Of a stretch of DNA of 64,000 nucleotides, positions 35,683 through 44,924 are shown piece after piece. Both the position numbers and the translations under genes were made by a program. Origin of the DNA: an uncultured Pseudomonadota bacterium (GTDB lineage Bacteria; Pseudomonadota; Gammaproteobacteria; Methylococcales; Methylomonadaceae); contig CAISXF010000005.1 of the NCBI GenBank assembly GCA_903889445.1, forward strand, positions 1 to 64,000, given 5' to 3'. Positions within the stretch are counted from its first letter, which is position 1; the number at the start of each line of letters is the position of its first letter. The notes under the pieces were generated by a model. The model had not been told where the DNA came from, made no database searches, and saw only the letters and a program-made list of their open reading frames with translations.

Positions 35683-36018
35683 ATGGCATACCCTGCTCAA
35701 TTCAGAAAAAAACTTCTTTCGGTAATGAAAAAAGAAAGGCCGACAATAGAAGAAGGCGTAAAACGTTTCGCAGTAGGAAAAGTAAGTGTTTCGCGTTGGA
35801 AAAAGATGAAGGAAACCGATTCGCGTGAATGTCGAAATTGTCACGATGAAGACGCGATGGACTTTTTAGAACAACGTCGTCGTTCGGTGAAGCAGCATAT
35901 CAAAGGCTTTGACGAAAACAAAACGTGTATCGATTGTCACAAAGGCATCGCGCATTCGTTGCCCACGATGTACGAAGACGATCCGCAAGCCGCGTTGTTG
36001 GATAAACGCGAAAAGTAG
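35683..36018 (+). pseudogene. chimera: IS630-type transposase N-terminus fused to NapC/NirT cytochrome C-terminus
   Basis: One open frame of 111 codons with two unrelated halves. Residues 1-41 (MAYPAQFRKKLLSVMKKERP, VKRFAVGKVSVSRWKK) match the N-terminal helix-turn-helix of IS630-like transposases. Residues from about 42 on (KETDSRECRNCHDEDAMDF, KTCIDCHKGIAHSLP) match the end of NapC/NirT/NrfH tetraheme c-type cytochromes, with two CxxCH sites. The cytochrome part lacks its membrane anchor and signal, so heme attachment is impossible. It is most likely a decayed napC-type gene into which a transposase end was fused. Confidence 0.7.
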
Positions 36019-36034
36019 TTTTTTTGATTTTGAG

Positions 36035-36062
36035 CGATAACGTTTTGTGAAAAATGTTATCG
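36035..36062. promoter_or_regulatory. hairpin upstream of the type IIG gene
   Basis: A 12-bp stem with one G-T pair, CGATAACGTTTT and AAAATGTTATCG, with loop GTGA. It ends 39 bases before the restriction-modification ATG. It could be a terminator for the chimera, an operator, or an mRNA hairpin; there is no T-run after it. Confidence 0.5.
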
Positions 36063-36100
36063 TTCATAGAATAGCTGGTACATAAAAAAATAAGGAAAAC

Positions 36101-39100
36101 ATGCCCCTTTTCATCAAAAAAATTATCGAACAAAATTTAGACATTCAAGAAATCCCCGCCGCACATTTAGAGATTTTGCGCGATTGGCAAGCAATGATTG
36201 TCAGCAAAGAGCTGGTCAAACACAAAGAAACCGCTGTTTCCATTTCGTTTGTGAGCAAATTTTTGGAAACGATTTTAGGTTATCAAACGATTGGCAGCGG
36301 CAAAAATTACAGCCTCGCGCAAGAATATCCCATTTCAACAGGTTCTGTTGATACGGCGTTGGGCGAATTTTTCAACGATAAACAAGGCGATAAAGTTCAC
36401 GCGGTTTTTGAATTGAAAGGCGCGAAAGCCAAAAATATCGACAATTTAATCAGCGGTCGAACGGAAACACCGATTCAACAAGGTTGGCGTTATGCGCGGG
36501 ACGCAAAAGGTTGTCAGTGGATTTTAGTCACCAATTATTTAGAAATTCGTTTGTACGCCTACAACGAAACCACGCTAGTTTATGAAACGTTCGATTTAGC
36601 TAAACTGACCGACCCAACCGAATACGCAAAATTCGTTTTGTGTTTGCACGCCGATAATTTGCTTACAGGTAAAACAAAAGCCTTACTCGCACAAAGCAAA
36701 CAAGTTGAAAAAGACATCACCGAAAAACTTTACGATGATTATAAAAATCTGCGCGAATTGTTAATCACACGCTTTATTGAAGACAATCCCGACATTGAAC
36801 CACTCGATTTAATTTCACCCGCACAAAAATTACTCGACCGCATTTTGTTTATCGCTTTCTGCGAAGACAAAGGGCTTTTGCCACCTAAAACGATTGAACA
36901 AGCCTGCAAACACGTCGATATTTACAACCCAAATCACCCCATTTACCAAAATTTTCGCGGGCTATTTCAAGCGATTAACAAAGGTAATGCGTTCTTAAAC
37001 GTCAACGCTTACAACGGCGGATTATTTGCGTCTGACAAACTTTTAGACAAATTGATTGTTGCCGACGAATTGTGCAAAGGCTTTTTAAAAATCGCCGACT
37101 ACGACTTTGCGTCAGAAATTTCCGTTACCGTTTTAGGGCATATTTTTGAACAATCGCTTGCCGATTTAGAAGAAATCACCGCGCAAATTAAAAACGGTGA
37201 ACGCTTCCAAAAGTCAGCCAAAACCACCGCCGTTTCGGGCAAACGCAAACAACACGGCGTGGTTTATACGCCCGACCACATCACCGCTTTCATCGTGGAA
37301 CACACGCTCGGCGAACATTTAAAACAGCGTTTTGCCGACTGTTTAACGCCGTTCGGTTCGGTCAAAGACGACGGCGAAATTCAATGGAATAAGGCAAAAG
37401 ATTCGGAATTAAAATTTTGGTACGAATGGCAAAACGTGTTGAAAACTATCAAAATCGTAGACCCTGCGTGTGGTTCAGGCGCGTTTTTAGTGGCGGCATT
37501 TGACGTGCTGCATTTTGAATATCAAAAAGCCAATAATCGCGTCGCCGAAATCACCGAACACGGCGATATTTTCGATTTGAATAAAGAAATTCTCAATTCC
37601 AACTTATTCGGCGTGGATTTGAATTCGGAATCGGTCGAAATCACCAAATTGTCGCTCTGGCTCAAAACCGCTGAACGTGGCAAAAAACTCACCACGATTG
37701 ATAAATACATTCAGGTCGGCAACAGTTTAGGCTTCGATGCGCCCACGTTTGAAGGCGGTTTTTGTTGGCAAAACAACTTTTCTAAAATTCTCAAATCAGG
37801 CGGGTTCGATGTCGTTTTGGGCAATCCACCGTATGTTCGACAAGAATTGTTGGGCGACGTTAAACCCTATTTGCAAAAAAATTACGCGGTTTATCACGGT
37901 GTCGCCGATTTGTACGCTTACTTTTTCGAGTTGGGTTTGAAACTCTTGAAACCCAACGGATTACTCGGTTTTATCAGTTCGGCGACGTTTTTTAAAACAG
38001 GTTCCGGCGAACCGTTGCGCCGTTATTTGAAAGACAATGCGACGTTGCAAAAAGTCGTCGATTTTGGCGATTTACAAGTTTTTGAAGGCGTGACGACGTA
38101 TCCCGCCATTTTGATTTTTCAAAATGCCAAACCCGTTGACGATTCGCAAATTCAAATGCTGGCTTTAACAACCGAATTGCCCGAAAAATTAAGTGAATAC
38201 TTCGCGCTAAATCACGGCGTGATGGTGCATTCGCAATTGAAAAATGACAGTTGGCAATTTGAAGATGCGCGGCTTTCACAGTTGCGCGACAAACTCACAA
38301 ACGGTTTTTTGACGTTGAAAGATGTTTATGGTTCGCCTTATCGCGGCGTTTTGACGGGTTTGAATGAAGCGTTTGTGATTGATGGCGAAACGAAAAAACG
38401 TTTAATTCAACAAGACCCGAATTCTGCCGAATTGCTCAAACCGTTTTTGGAAGGCAAAGATTTGAAAAAATGGCATTCTCAACCGCGTGATTTGTGGCTG
38501 ATTTTGATGCCGAAAGGTTGGACGCAAACAAAAATGGGCGGTTTGTTTGATAAATCGAAAAGCTGGGAATGGTTGAAATCAAATTATTCTGCGATTGCGA
38601 AACAGCTTGAACCATTTGAAATAGCGGCGCAAAAACGTGGCGATAAAGGTGATTTTTGGTGGGAATTGCGAGCGTGTGCGTATTACGGCGAATTTGAAAA
38701 ATCGAAAATTGTTTATAACCGATTTATGGCGGAATCAACTTTTTGGTTAGATACTAAAAACTATTATTTTAATAATGCGTTAAATCTAATTCCAGAAACC
38801 ACTAATTACGAACTTGGGATTTTGATTAGTTCTTTAAGTTGGTATCTTTTGACCGCAAACGCTTCAACAATGAGCGGCGGTTTTTATCAAATACACGGAC
38901 ACGTTTTAGAAAAACTCCCAATTCCACCCGCCACGCCTGAACAAAAAACGAAAATCGGTGAGTTGGCGCAACGTTGTCAAACGTTGACCGAAGCGCGTTA
39001 CGTTTTAGAAAACAAAATCCGTCGGCGTTTGCCCGATTTGGGCGTGGTGAAAGTGAATCAGAAACTGGAACGTTGGTGGCGGTTGGATTTCAAAGCGTTT

Positions 39101-39304
39101 CAAGACGAATTGAAAAAGTCGTATAAAAGTGAAATTCCCGTTAAAGAACGTGGCGATTGGCAAGAAATGCTGGAAGACGCAACATCGGAACGTGAAAATC
39201 TGGATTTGCAGATTCGGTTGCTGGAGAAGGAATTGAATGTTGAGGTTTATGGGTTGTTTGGGTTGGATGATGAAGAGATTGGAATGATTGAAGGGGAAAA
39301 ATGA
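36101..39304 (+). CDS. type IIG restriction-modification enzyme (Eco57I-like, fused nuclease-methyltransferase)
   Basis: 1067-residue single-chain enzyme. The N-terminus has a PD-(D/E)xK-like nuclease core (VDTALGEFF, then HAVFELKGAK with E-x-K near residue 105). A helical linker leads to the gamma-type N6-adenine methyltransferase with motif I DPACGSGAFLVAA (Asp454), GVDLNSESVEITKLSLWLKT and motif IV VVLGNPPYVRQ (Asn575). The last 350 residues are the target-recognition domain (TaqI/Eco57I C-terminal type) and a coiled-coil end. No separate methylase, nuclease or specificity gene is nearby, as expected for type IIG. The following 76-aa gene overlaps its stop by four bases. Confidence 0.92.
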   Translation: MPLFIKKIIEQNLDIQEIPAAHLEILRDWQAMIVSKELVKHKETAVSISFVSKFLETILGYQTIGSGKNYSLAQEYPISTGSVDTALGEFFNDKQGDKVHAVFELKGAKAKNIDNLISGRTETPIQQGWRYARDAKGCQWILVTNYLEIRLYAYNETTLVYETFDLAKLTDPTEYAKFVLCLHADNLLTGKTKALLAQSKQVEKDITEKLYDDYKNLRELLITRFIEDNPDIEPLDLISPAQKLLDRILFIAFCEDKGLLPPKTIEQACKHVDIYNPNHPIYQNFRGLFQAINKGNAFLNVNAYNGGLFASDKLLDKLIVADELCKGFLKIADYDFASEISVTVLGHIFEQSLADLEEITAQIKNGERFQKSAKTTAVSGKRKQHGVVYTPDHITAFIVEHTLGEHLKQRFADCLTPFGSVKDDGEIQWNKAKDSELKFWYEWQNVLKTIKIVDPACGSGAFLVAAFDVLHFEYQKANNRVAEITEHGDIFDLNKEILNSNLFGVDLNSESVEITKLSLWLKTAERGKKLTTIDKYIQVGNSLGFDAPTFEGGFCWQNNFSKILKSGGFDVVLGNPPYVRQELLGDVKPYLQKNYAVYHGVADLYAYFFELGLKLLKPNGLLGFISSATFFKTGSGEPLRRYLKDNATLQKVVDFGDLQVFEGVTTYPAILIFQNAKPVDDSQIQMLALTTELPEKLSEYFALNHGVMVHSQLKNDSWQFEDARLSQLRDKLTNGFLTLKDVYGSPYRGVLTGLNEAFVIDGETKKRLIQQDPNSAELLKPFLEGKDLKKWHSQPRDLWLILMPKGWTQTKMGGLFDKSKSWEWLKSNYSAIAKQLEPFEIAAQKRGDKGDFWWELRACAYYGEFEKSKIVYNRFMAESTFWLDTKNYYFNNALNLIPETTNYELGILISSLSWYLLTANASTMSGGFYQIHGHVLEKLPIPPATPEQKTKIGELAQRCQTLTEARYVLENKIRRRLPDLGVVKVNQKLERWWRLDFKAFQDELKKSYKSEIPVKERGDWQEMLEDATSERENLDLQIRLLEKELNVEVYGLFGLDDEEIGMIEGEK

Positions 39305-39531
39305 TGTTAAACACACAAGAATTAAAAGCGACAGTTTCAAAACTTTCAGCAGGTGATTTAAACGAATTTACGGAATGGTTTGAAGAATTTATCGAGGGGC
39401 AACTCAATAACCAAATTGATGCAGAAAAATTATCGATAATAGACGTGCCTTATACGGCAGATATAATAGAAGAACGTATTTGTTATATTGATGAAAAAGG
39501 ACACATTAGAGAGAAAACAATAATATCTTGA
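39301..39531 (+). CDS. antitoxin-like small protein
   Basis: 76-residue acidic protein. The first half (LKATVSKLSAGDLNEFTEWFEEFIEGQLN) resembles antitoxins that precede RelE/ParE-like toxins and carry a WFxxF helix; the second half (IIDVPYTADIIEERICYIDE) does not and may be a replacement. It overlaps the restriction enzyme stop by four bases and its own stop overlaps the start of the toxin remnant. Antitoxin function is a guess from the N-terminal pattern. Confidence 0.5.
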   Translation: MMLNTQELKATVSKLSAGDLNEFTEWFEEFIEGQLNNQIDAEKLSIIDVPYTADIIEERICYIDEKGHIREKTIIS

Positions 39532-39614
39532 TGGCAAAAGAACGCGCTGAAGGGCTGGTGTGGTTTTGGATTGGTTCACATGATGATTACGATAGACTGA
39601 TTGAAAATGGTTAA
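39531..39614 (+). pseudogene. C-terminal remnant of a RelE/ParE-like toxin
   Basis: A 27-codon frame, MAKERAEGLVWFWIGSHDDY followed by DRLIENG, matches the closing strand of a RelE/ParE/HigB-like toxin family (GLVWFWIGTHAEYDxLI) and nothing else. The N-terminal 60 or so residues with the RNase core are absent. It starts within the stop of the antitoxin-like gene. Together with the altered 76-aa antitoxin it looks like a broken toxin-antitoxin pair. Confidence 0.5.
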
Positions 39615-39625
39615 GAGGAAAAATG

Positions 39626-39835
39626 ATGCAAAGACAAGAAATAGAACAAACGATTTACAAAATGGCACAACAATTACCAGAGGAATCGTTGGAAGACGTG
39701 TTGCGATTTATGCAATTCAAAACGCGAAACAAGTCGAATAAGCAAAATTGGCAGCACGATTTTTTGGCTGTTTCACAATGGGATATTAACGAAAATGACA
39801 ACGCGATTTCATCATGGCACATCGAAGAATTTTAA
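39626..39835 (+). CDS. antitoxin of VapBC-like pair (DUF2281-type)
   Basis: 69-residue protein upstream of and overlapping the PIN toxin. MQRQEIEQTIYKMAQQLPEE, then SLEDVLRFMQF, has the DUF2281-like antitoxin pattern, and the acidic, flexible C-terminal part (NENDNAISSWHIEEF) fits toxin wrapping. Either of two adjacent ATGs (39623 or 39626) may start it; AAGAGGAAAA precedes. Overlap of 22 bases with the toxin gene supports a two-gene module. Confidence 0.7.
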   Translation: MQRQEIEQTIYKMAQQLPEESLEDVLRFMQFKTRNKSNKQNWQHDFLAVSQWDINENDNAISSWHIEEF

Positions 39836-40215
39836 TTGATACATCTGTTTTCATTGATTTTTTACGCAAAGAAAACAAAGAACGAACCATTTTGTGGGAC
39901 TTGCAAACGCATTACCGTTGTTCAATGTCTGCGGTGACTTTGTTTGAATTATTATGTGGCGCAAAAACGGAAAAACATTTAGCAGACGTTAAGATTTTAG
40001 AAAAATGGATAGAAAGTTTGCCATTTGATGACCACGTTGCTGAAAAAGCGGCGACAATTTTTCGAGAATTGAAAACGAAAAATAAGCTGATTGAATTTCG
40101 GGATATTTTCATTGCGGCGACTGCTTATGAACATAATTTGCCAATTGCGACGTTGAACAGGAAACATTTTGAAAATATCGAACAAATTACGCTGATTGAA
40201 TTGAAAATAAGTTAA
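39814..40215 (+). CDS. vapC: VapC-like PIN-domain toxin
   Basis: 133-residue PIN-fold ribonuclease toxin. The four acidic landmarks are seen: Asp in ILIDTSVFIDFLR, Glu in SAVTLFELLCGAKTEKH, Asp in EFRDIFIAATAYEHNLPIAT, and the following ATLNRKHFENI strand. VapC toxins cleave tRNA or rRNA when free of antitoxin. It follows its antitoxin with overlap, in the defence region behind the type IIG enzyme. Confidence 0.88.
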   Translation: MAHRRILIDTSVFIDFLRKENKERTILWDLQTHYRCSMSAVTLFELLCGAKTEKHLADVKILEKWIESLPFDDHVAEKAATIFRELKTKNKLIEFRDIFIAATAYEHNLPIATLNRKHFENIEQITLIELKIS

Positions 40216-40267
40216 ATGCAACGAAGTTGGCGACCTCCGTTAGCTCATCAATGCAAAATGCAAAGGT

Positions 40268-40319
40268 GTTGAAGCTAACTCACGTCACAGGTTTATGCCC
40301 GTCGTGAATTAGCTTCAAC
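40268..40319. terminator. imperfect 17-bp inverted repeat between vapC and pntB
   Basis: GTTGAAGCTAACTCACG pairs with CGTGAATTAGCTTCAAC (one mismatch) across an 18-base loop. It lies in the convergent vapC-pntB gap and is probably a terminator or a repetitive palindromic unit; there is no T-run. Confidence 0.5.
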
Positions 40320-40330
40320 GTTGCGAACAA

Positions 40331-41722
40331 CTACGCATTCAACGCTTTCAAAACCGCCTGCAACATCGCATTGGCATCACCAAAAAGCATCCGCGTGTTT
40401 TCTTGCACAAACAACGGATTGCCCACACCAGCATAACCCGATGCCATCGACCGTTTCATCACAATTGTGGTTTCACTTTTCCAACATTCCAACACGGGCA
40501 TTCCCGCAATCGGACTATTCGGATCCGTCAACGCCGATGGATTCACAATGTCATTGGCACCAATCACAATCGACACATCGACATTACCCCAATCTTCATT
40601 GATTTCGTCCATTTCATAAACAATGTCATACGGCACTTTCGCTTCGGCAAGCAAAACGTTCATGTGTCCAGGCATCCGACCTGCGACGGGATGAATCCCG
40701 AAACCGACTTTTTTACCTTTGCCGCGCAACAACTTGGTCATTTCATAAACCGTATGTTGCGCTTGTGCGACCGCCATTCCATAACCTGGAATAATCATGA
40801 TAGATTTCGCGGCAAGTAATAATTGTGCGGTTTCTTCTGCGCCAATCGGTTGAACGTCTCCGACAATTTCAGCGGCTTCACCACCTGAAGCCGTACCAAA
40901 ACCACCTGCAATCACACTTAAAAAATGACGATTCATGGCTCGGCACATGATGTAGCTCAAAATCGCGCCGCTACTTCCGACTAACGCGCCTGTGACAATC
41001 AACAAATCATTGCTCAACATAAAACCTGTTGCCGCTGCTGCCCAACCTGAATAACTGTTCAACATCGACACCACGACAGGCATATCTGCGCCACCAATTG
41101 CCATCACCATGTGAACGCCAAACGCCAACGCCACAATCGTCATCAACAATAACGGAATGGTGCCGCCACCCATTTCGGCTGAATTCAAGAACCAATTGCC
41201 CAACAAAATCGCGGAAATCAACAAGCCTAAATTCAAAAAATGGCGATTCGGTAATAACAACGGTTTGCCGCTGATGCGTTCGCTCAATTTTCCAAACGCA
41301 ATCACTGAACCCGCAAACGTCACCGCACCGATTAAAATGCCGATGTAAATTTCGACTTCGTGAATGGTTTTTTCAACGCCGTTCAAGCTCGCTGAATCAT
41401 CCAGAAAATTTGCGTAACCGACCAACACCGCAGCCATCCCAACCAAACTGTGCATAATCGCGACGAGTTCAGGCATTTGCGTCATTTCAACTTTTAACGC
41501 CGCTTTGGTGCCGATAAATCCGCCGATTAACAACGCAATAATCAAAATCACATACGACGAAACGGTTGCGCTGAATGCGGTGGCGACAATCGCAATTGCC
41601 ATTCCCAACATGCCGTAATAATTCCCTTTGCGGGCGGTTTCTTGATTGCTTAAACCACTCAAACTCAAAATGAAAAGAATCGTGGCGACGATGTACGACA
41701 TCGTAACTAAACTGTGTGACAT
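40331..41722 (-). CDS. pntB: NAD(P) transhydrogenase subunit beta
   Basis: Membrane subunit of the proton-translocating transhydrogenase, which makes NADPH from NADH using the proton gradient. The 463-residue protein has eight or so membrane helices in its first half (with NEMs such as [20 protein letters not shown]) and a C-terminal NADP(H)-binding domain III ([20 protein letters not shown] and [20 protein letters not shown]). It follows pntA by 10 bases. In methanotrophs it supports anabolic NADPH supply. Confidence 0.97.
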   Translation of the reverse strand: MSHSLVTMSYIVATILFILSLSGLSNQETARKGNYYGMLGMAIAIVATAFSATVSSYVILIIALLIGGFIGTKAALKVEMTQMPELVAIMHSLVGMAAVLVGYANFLDDSASLNGVEKTIHEVEIYIGILIGAVTFAGSVIAFGKLSERISGKPLLLPNRHFLNLGLLISAILLGNWFLNSAEMGGGTIPLLLMTIVALAFGVHMVMAIGGADMPVVVSMLNSYSGWAAAATGFMLSNDLLIVTGALVGSSGAILSYIMCRAMNRHFLSVIAGGFGTASGGEAAEIVGDVQPIGAEETAQLLLAAKSIMIIPGYGMAVAQAQHTVYEMTKLLRGKGKKVGFGIHPVAGRMPGHMNVLLAEAKVPYDIVYEMDEINEDWGNVDVSIVIGANDIVNPSALTDPNSPIAGMPVLECWKSETTIVMKRSMASGYAGVGNPLFVQENTRMLFGDANAMLQAVLKALNA

Positions 41723-41732
41723 AATTTTCTCC

Positions 41733-43271
41733 TTATTTTCTGAACATTTCGAGCATACGGCGCGTGACTAAAAAGCCGCCAGATATGTTGATGGTGGCAA
41801 TTAAAATCGCTAAACCCGCGAGCAAACTAATTCCGATGCTGGGCGACGAAACTTGCACCAACGCGCCAATCACGATGATGCCGCTAATCGCATTGGTGAC
41901 GCTCATCAACGGCGTGTGCAACGACGGTTTCACGTTCCAAATGACTTGATAACCAATGAAACACGCCAACACAAACACGGTGAAATGCGACATAAAGGAA
42001 GTCGGCGCAACCGAATCGACGCTGAATAAAGCGAAAACGCCCACCAGCAGCGGTAAAAATTCTCGGATTTTAGGCGGAATTAACGACGGTTTTTTTGCAA
42101 TAACAGCCGCTTCCACTTTCGCTGCGGGTGCTGCTGATAAAGTGGGAGGAGGTGGCGGCCAAGTGATTTTGCCTTCTTTAATCACCGTTGCACCACGCAA
42201 CACTTCATCTTCAAAATTGACGTTAATCACACCATCTTTGGCAGGTGTTAATTCGGTGAGCAAATGCCGTAAATTCGTGGCATAAAGTTGGCTCGATTGA
42301 TTCGCCAAACGGCTCGGCAAATTCGTGTAGCCGATAATTGTCACGCCGTGCTTGACCACGACTTTGTCTTTTTCGGTTAATTCACAATTGCCGCCTTGTT
42401 CCGCCGCTAAATCCACAATCACGCTGCCTGCACGCATCGATTGCACCATTTCTGCGGTAATCAATTTGGGCGCGGGACGACCTGGAATTAACGCCGTCGT
42501 AATGACAATATCGACTTCTTTGGCTTGTTGCGCGAACAACGCCATTTCTGCCGCGATAAATTCGGCAGACATCGTTTTGGCATAACCGCCCGTGCCGCTG
42601 CCGCCTTCTTCGTCTTTGAAATCGAGCATCAAAAATTCAGCGTCCATGCTTTCGATTTGCTCTTTCACTTCGGGGCGCGTGTCGAAAGCACGAACGATTG
42701 CGCCCATACTTTTTGCCGCGCCAATTGCTGCCAAACCTGCCACACCTGCGCCAATCACCAACACTTTCGCGGGTGGAATTTTCCCCGCAGCGGTAATTTG
42801 TCCGGTGAAAAAACGTCCAAAATGTTGCGCCGCTTCGACAATCGCGCGATAACCGGCGATGTTTGCCATTGAACTGAGCGCGTCCAATTTCTGAGCGCGA
42901 GACATTCGCGGCACGCTGTCCATGCCCAAAACCGTGACATTTTTTGCCGCCAATTTTTCTAACAATTCAGGGTTTTGACCCGCCCAAATAAAGCTGATTA
43001 ACGTTTTTCCGCTCGACAATAAATCCACTTCGTTGCCTTCAGGCGCACGAACTTTGAGAATAATATCGGCGTTTTTCCATAACGTTTTGGCAGTTTTAAC
43101 AATCTCAACGCCAGCGGCTTTGTACGCTTCGTCCGAAATGTCGGCAGCGACACCTGCGCCACTTTCAATGCTAATTTTAAAACCGAGTTTTTGAATATGA
43201 GCGGCAGAATCGGGCGTTAGTGCAACCCGTTTTTCGCCGTCGTGAATCTCTTTGGGGATACCAATCTTCAT
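41733..43271 (-). CDS. pntA: NAD(P) transhydrogenase subunit alpha
   Basis: 512-residue subunit with the NAD(H)-binding domain I ([20 protein letters not shown], ending with the Rossmann motif [20 protein letters not shown]), a Pro-rich hinge ([12 protein letters not shown]) and four C-terminal membrane helices. I start at ATG 43271; the frame to 43376 adds a segment unlike PntA. The length matches the E. coli protein. Directly upstream lies the large 43299-43361 inverted repeat, which could overlap or replace the promoter. Confidence 0.97.
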   Translation of the reverse strand: MKIGIPKEIHDGEKRVALTPDSAAHIQKLGFKISIESGAGVAADISDEAYKAAGVEIVKTAKTLWKNADIILKVRAPEGNEVDLLSSGKTLISFIWAGQNPELLEKLAAKNVTVLGMDSVPRMSRAQKLDALSSMANIAGYRAIVEAAQHFGRFFTGQITAAGKIPPAKVLVIGAGVAGLAAIGAAKSMGAIVRAFDTRPEVKEQIESMDAEFLMLDFKDEEGGSGTGGYAKTMSAEFIAAEMALFAQQAKEVDIVITTALIPGRPAPKLITAEMVQSMRAGSVIVDLAAEQGGNCELTEKDKVVVKHGVTIIGYTNLPSRLANQSSQLYATNLRHLLTELTPAKDGVINVNFEDEVLRGATVIKEGKITWPPPPPTLSAAPAAKVEAAVIAKKPSLIPPKIREFLPLLVGVFALFSVDSVAPTSFMSHFTVFVLACFIGYQVIWNVKPSLHTPLMSVTNAISGIIVIGALVQVSSPSIGISLLAGLAILIATINISGGFLVTRRMLEMFRK

Positions 43272-43298
43272 AATGCACCTCGTAGTAAGTTTGTGGGT

Positions 43299-43361
43299 GG
43301 TACAAACCAAGGTTTGTACTCCAAAATAAATTGAACTGGAGTACAAACCTTGGTTTGTACC
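43299..43361. repeat. 25-bp perfect inverted repeat made of two self-palindromic arms
   Basis: Arms 43299-43323 and 43337-43361 are exact reverse complements, 13 bases apart. Each arm contains the near-palindrome GTACAAACC, two bases, GGTTTGTAC, so the unit can form either one long hairpin or two short ones. It lies 28 bases upstream of pntA and looks like a REP-type dispersed palindrome. Confidence 0.8.
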
Positions 43362-43476
43362 CGCAGAAAAAGCCACGAATCTTGGGTAATTAGCGGTGTA
43401 GACGTGTTTTTGAGCTATAAATCTGCTACGCTAATCCGCTGTCATTATGCCACTAACTTCTTATAAGAAAACCATC

Positions 43477-44877
43477 ATGAATATGAATCAAAATAAACAA
43501 ACGGTGACTTGCCCAAAATGCGCCCATCAATTCAATGCGGATGAAGTGCTTTCGCGTCAAATCGAAGACAAATTACGCCAGTCTTTTGAAGCGCAATCTG
43601 CACAAAATCAAGCGCAATTCGAGCATCAATTAAAAGCTGAAAAATCACAATACGAGCAACTTTCCACAAGAATCCACGCCGAAAAATTACAAATCGATTT
43701 TGAAAGACAGTCGATGCAAACACAAATCGCGGAAGCCGTGCAGCAACAAGTTAAAAGCGAAAAATTGAGATTAGAACAATCTCTCAGAGTGAACATCAAA
43801 GCAGATTTAGATGCAGAAACCGCCGAGCAAATTGAAAGATTGAATGCTGACTTACAGAATCAATCAGAAAAAATTAAAGAAGCCAATAAAGTTACTTTTG
43901 AGTTAGCCCGTACCCTTCGTGAAAAAGATGAAGAAATAGAAGCGAAAAAAGTCGAGGAAGAATTAAAACTTAACCAACTTTTGCGTGAAGAGCGGCAAAA
44001 AATTGAAAGCCAGTCAGAAATCAGATTGCGCGAAGAAAGAAGTCAAGCAGACATGAAATTGCGCGATAGAGAGTACGAAATTGACAAATTAAAGCATCAA
44101 ATCCAAGAAGCGCAACGGGTCTCTGAACAAGGTTCAACACAAGCACAAGGCGAAGTTCAAGAATTAGCGATTGAAGAATGGTTGCGTAAATCCTTTCCAA
44201 TTGATGACATCAAAGAAATCCCTAAAGGTCAACGTGGTGCAGATTGTATTCAAATAGTGAACTCACTGACTCGCAGAAATTGCGGAAAAATTTGTTACGA
44301 AAGCAAACGGACAGAAAATTTTAACAAAGAATGGATTGAAAAATTCAAAGCCGATTCACGTTCTGAAAACGCAATTATCAGTGTGCTTGTCACAAAGACG
44401 ATGCCAAAAGATATGGAGCGCATGGGTTTAAGAGACGGTATTTTAATTTGCACATTTGAAGAATTTAAAGGAGTAAGCGCGGTTTTGCGCCAATCAGTTA
44501 TTGATATTAGTAACATTGAAATTGCTCAAGAATTTAAAGGTGAAAAAAAAGAGATGTTGTATAACTTTGTAACAAGTCATGCTTTTATATCGCGAATCAA
44601 AGATATTAACGAAACAATTGCTCAAATGCAGGAAGACTTGCACAAAGAGCGTGCCACAATGCAGAGATCATGGGCGCGGCGGGGTCAGCAAATTGAAAGG
44701 TTATTATCAAATTCAAATGAAAATTTTGGTGCAATTGATGAAATGGTTGGAAGTACCATTCAAGGCGAAGGACACCTAGAATCGAGTACGCCAGCGATTG
44801 AATCTACAAAACCCGTGTTAGCGTCGCCCGTTGTGAAACCGATTTTGGCTGGTGTTAAGCAAGATAGTTTGTTTTAA
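43477..44877 (+). CDS. DUF2130 protein with long coiled coil
   Basis: I start at ATG 43477 (MNMNQNKQTVTCPKCAHQFN); 43447 is possible. The 466-residue protein opens with a zinc-ribbon-like CPKC motif, has a long charged coiled coil (about 30-225), then the DUF2130 domain with EEWLRKSFPIDDIKEIPKGQ and CGKICYESKRTENFNKEWIE, which resembles a nuclease-like E-x-K core. Proteins of this family are uncharacterised cytosolic RmuC-like or topoisomerase-annotated proteins. The C-terminus is Ser/Pro-rich. Confidence 0.82.
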   Translation: MNMNQNKQTVTCPKCAHQFNADEVLSRQIEDKLRQSFEAQSAQNQAQFEHQLKAEKSQYEQLSTRIHAEKLQIDFERQSMQTQIAEAVQQQVKSEKLRLEQSLRVNIKADLDAETAEQIERLNADLQNQSEKIKEANKVTFELARTLREKDEEIEAKKVEEELKLNQLLREERQKIESQSEIRLREERSQADMKLRDREYEIDKLKHQIQEAQRVSEQGSTQAQGEVQELAIEEWLRKSFPIDDIKEIPKGQRGADCIQIVNSLTRRNCGKICYESKRTENFNKEWIEKFKADSRSENAIISVLVTKTMPKDMERMGLRDGILICTFEEFKGVSAVLRQSVIDISNIEIAQEFKGEKKEMLYNFVTSHAFISRIKDINETIAQMQEDLHKERATMQRSWARRGQQIERLLSNSNENFGAIDEMVGSTIQGEGHLESSTPAIESTKPVLASPVVKPILAGVKQDSLF

Positions 44878-44924
44878 ACTCGTTACAATTCGTCTTTTAA
44901 TTTTTATTTTTTTAGAGTTTATCA

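Noticed and set aside
33874-35844. 100-residue N-terminal extension of the multicopper oxidase
   Set aside because: The extension is Phe/Tyr/Cys-rich nonsense without a ribosome site, while ATG 35544 has GAGG and begins a normal membrane anchor.
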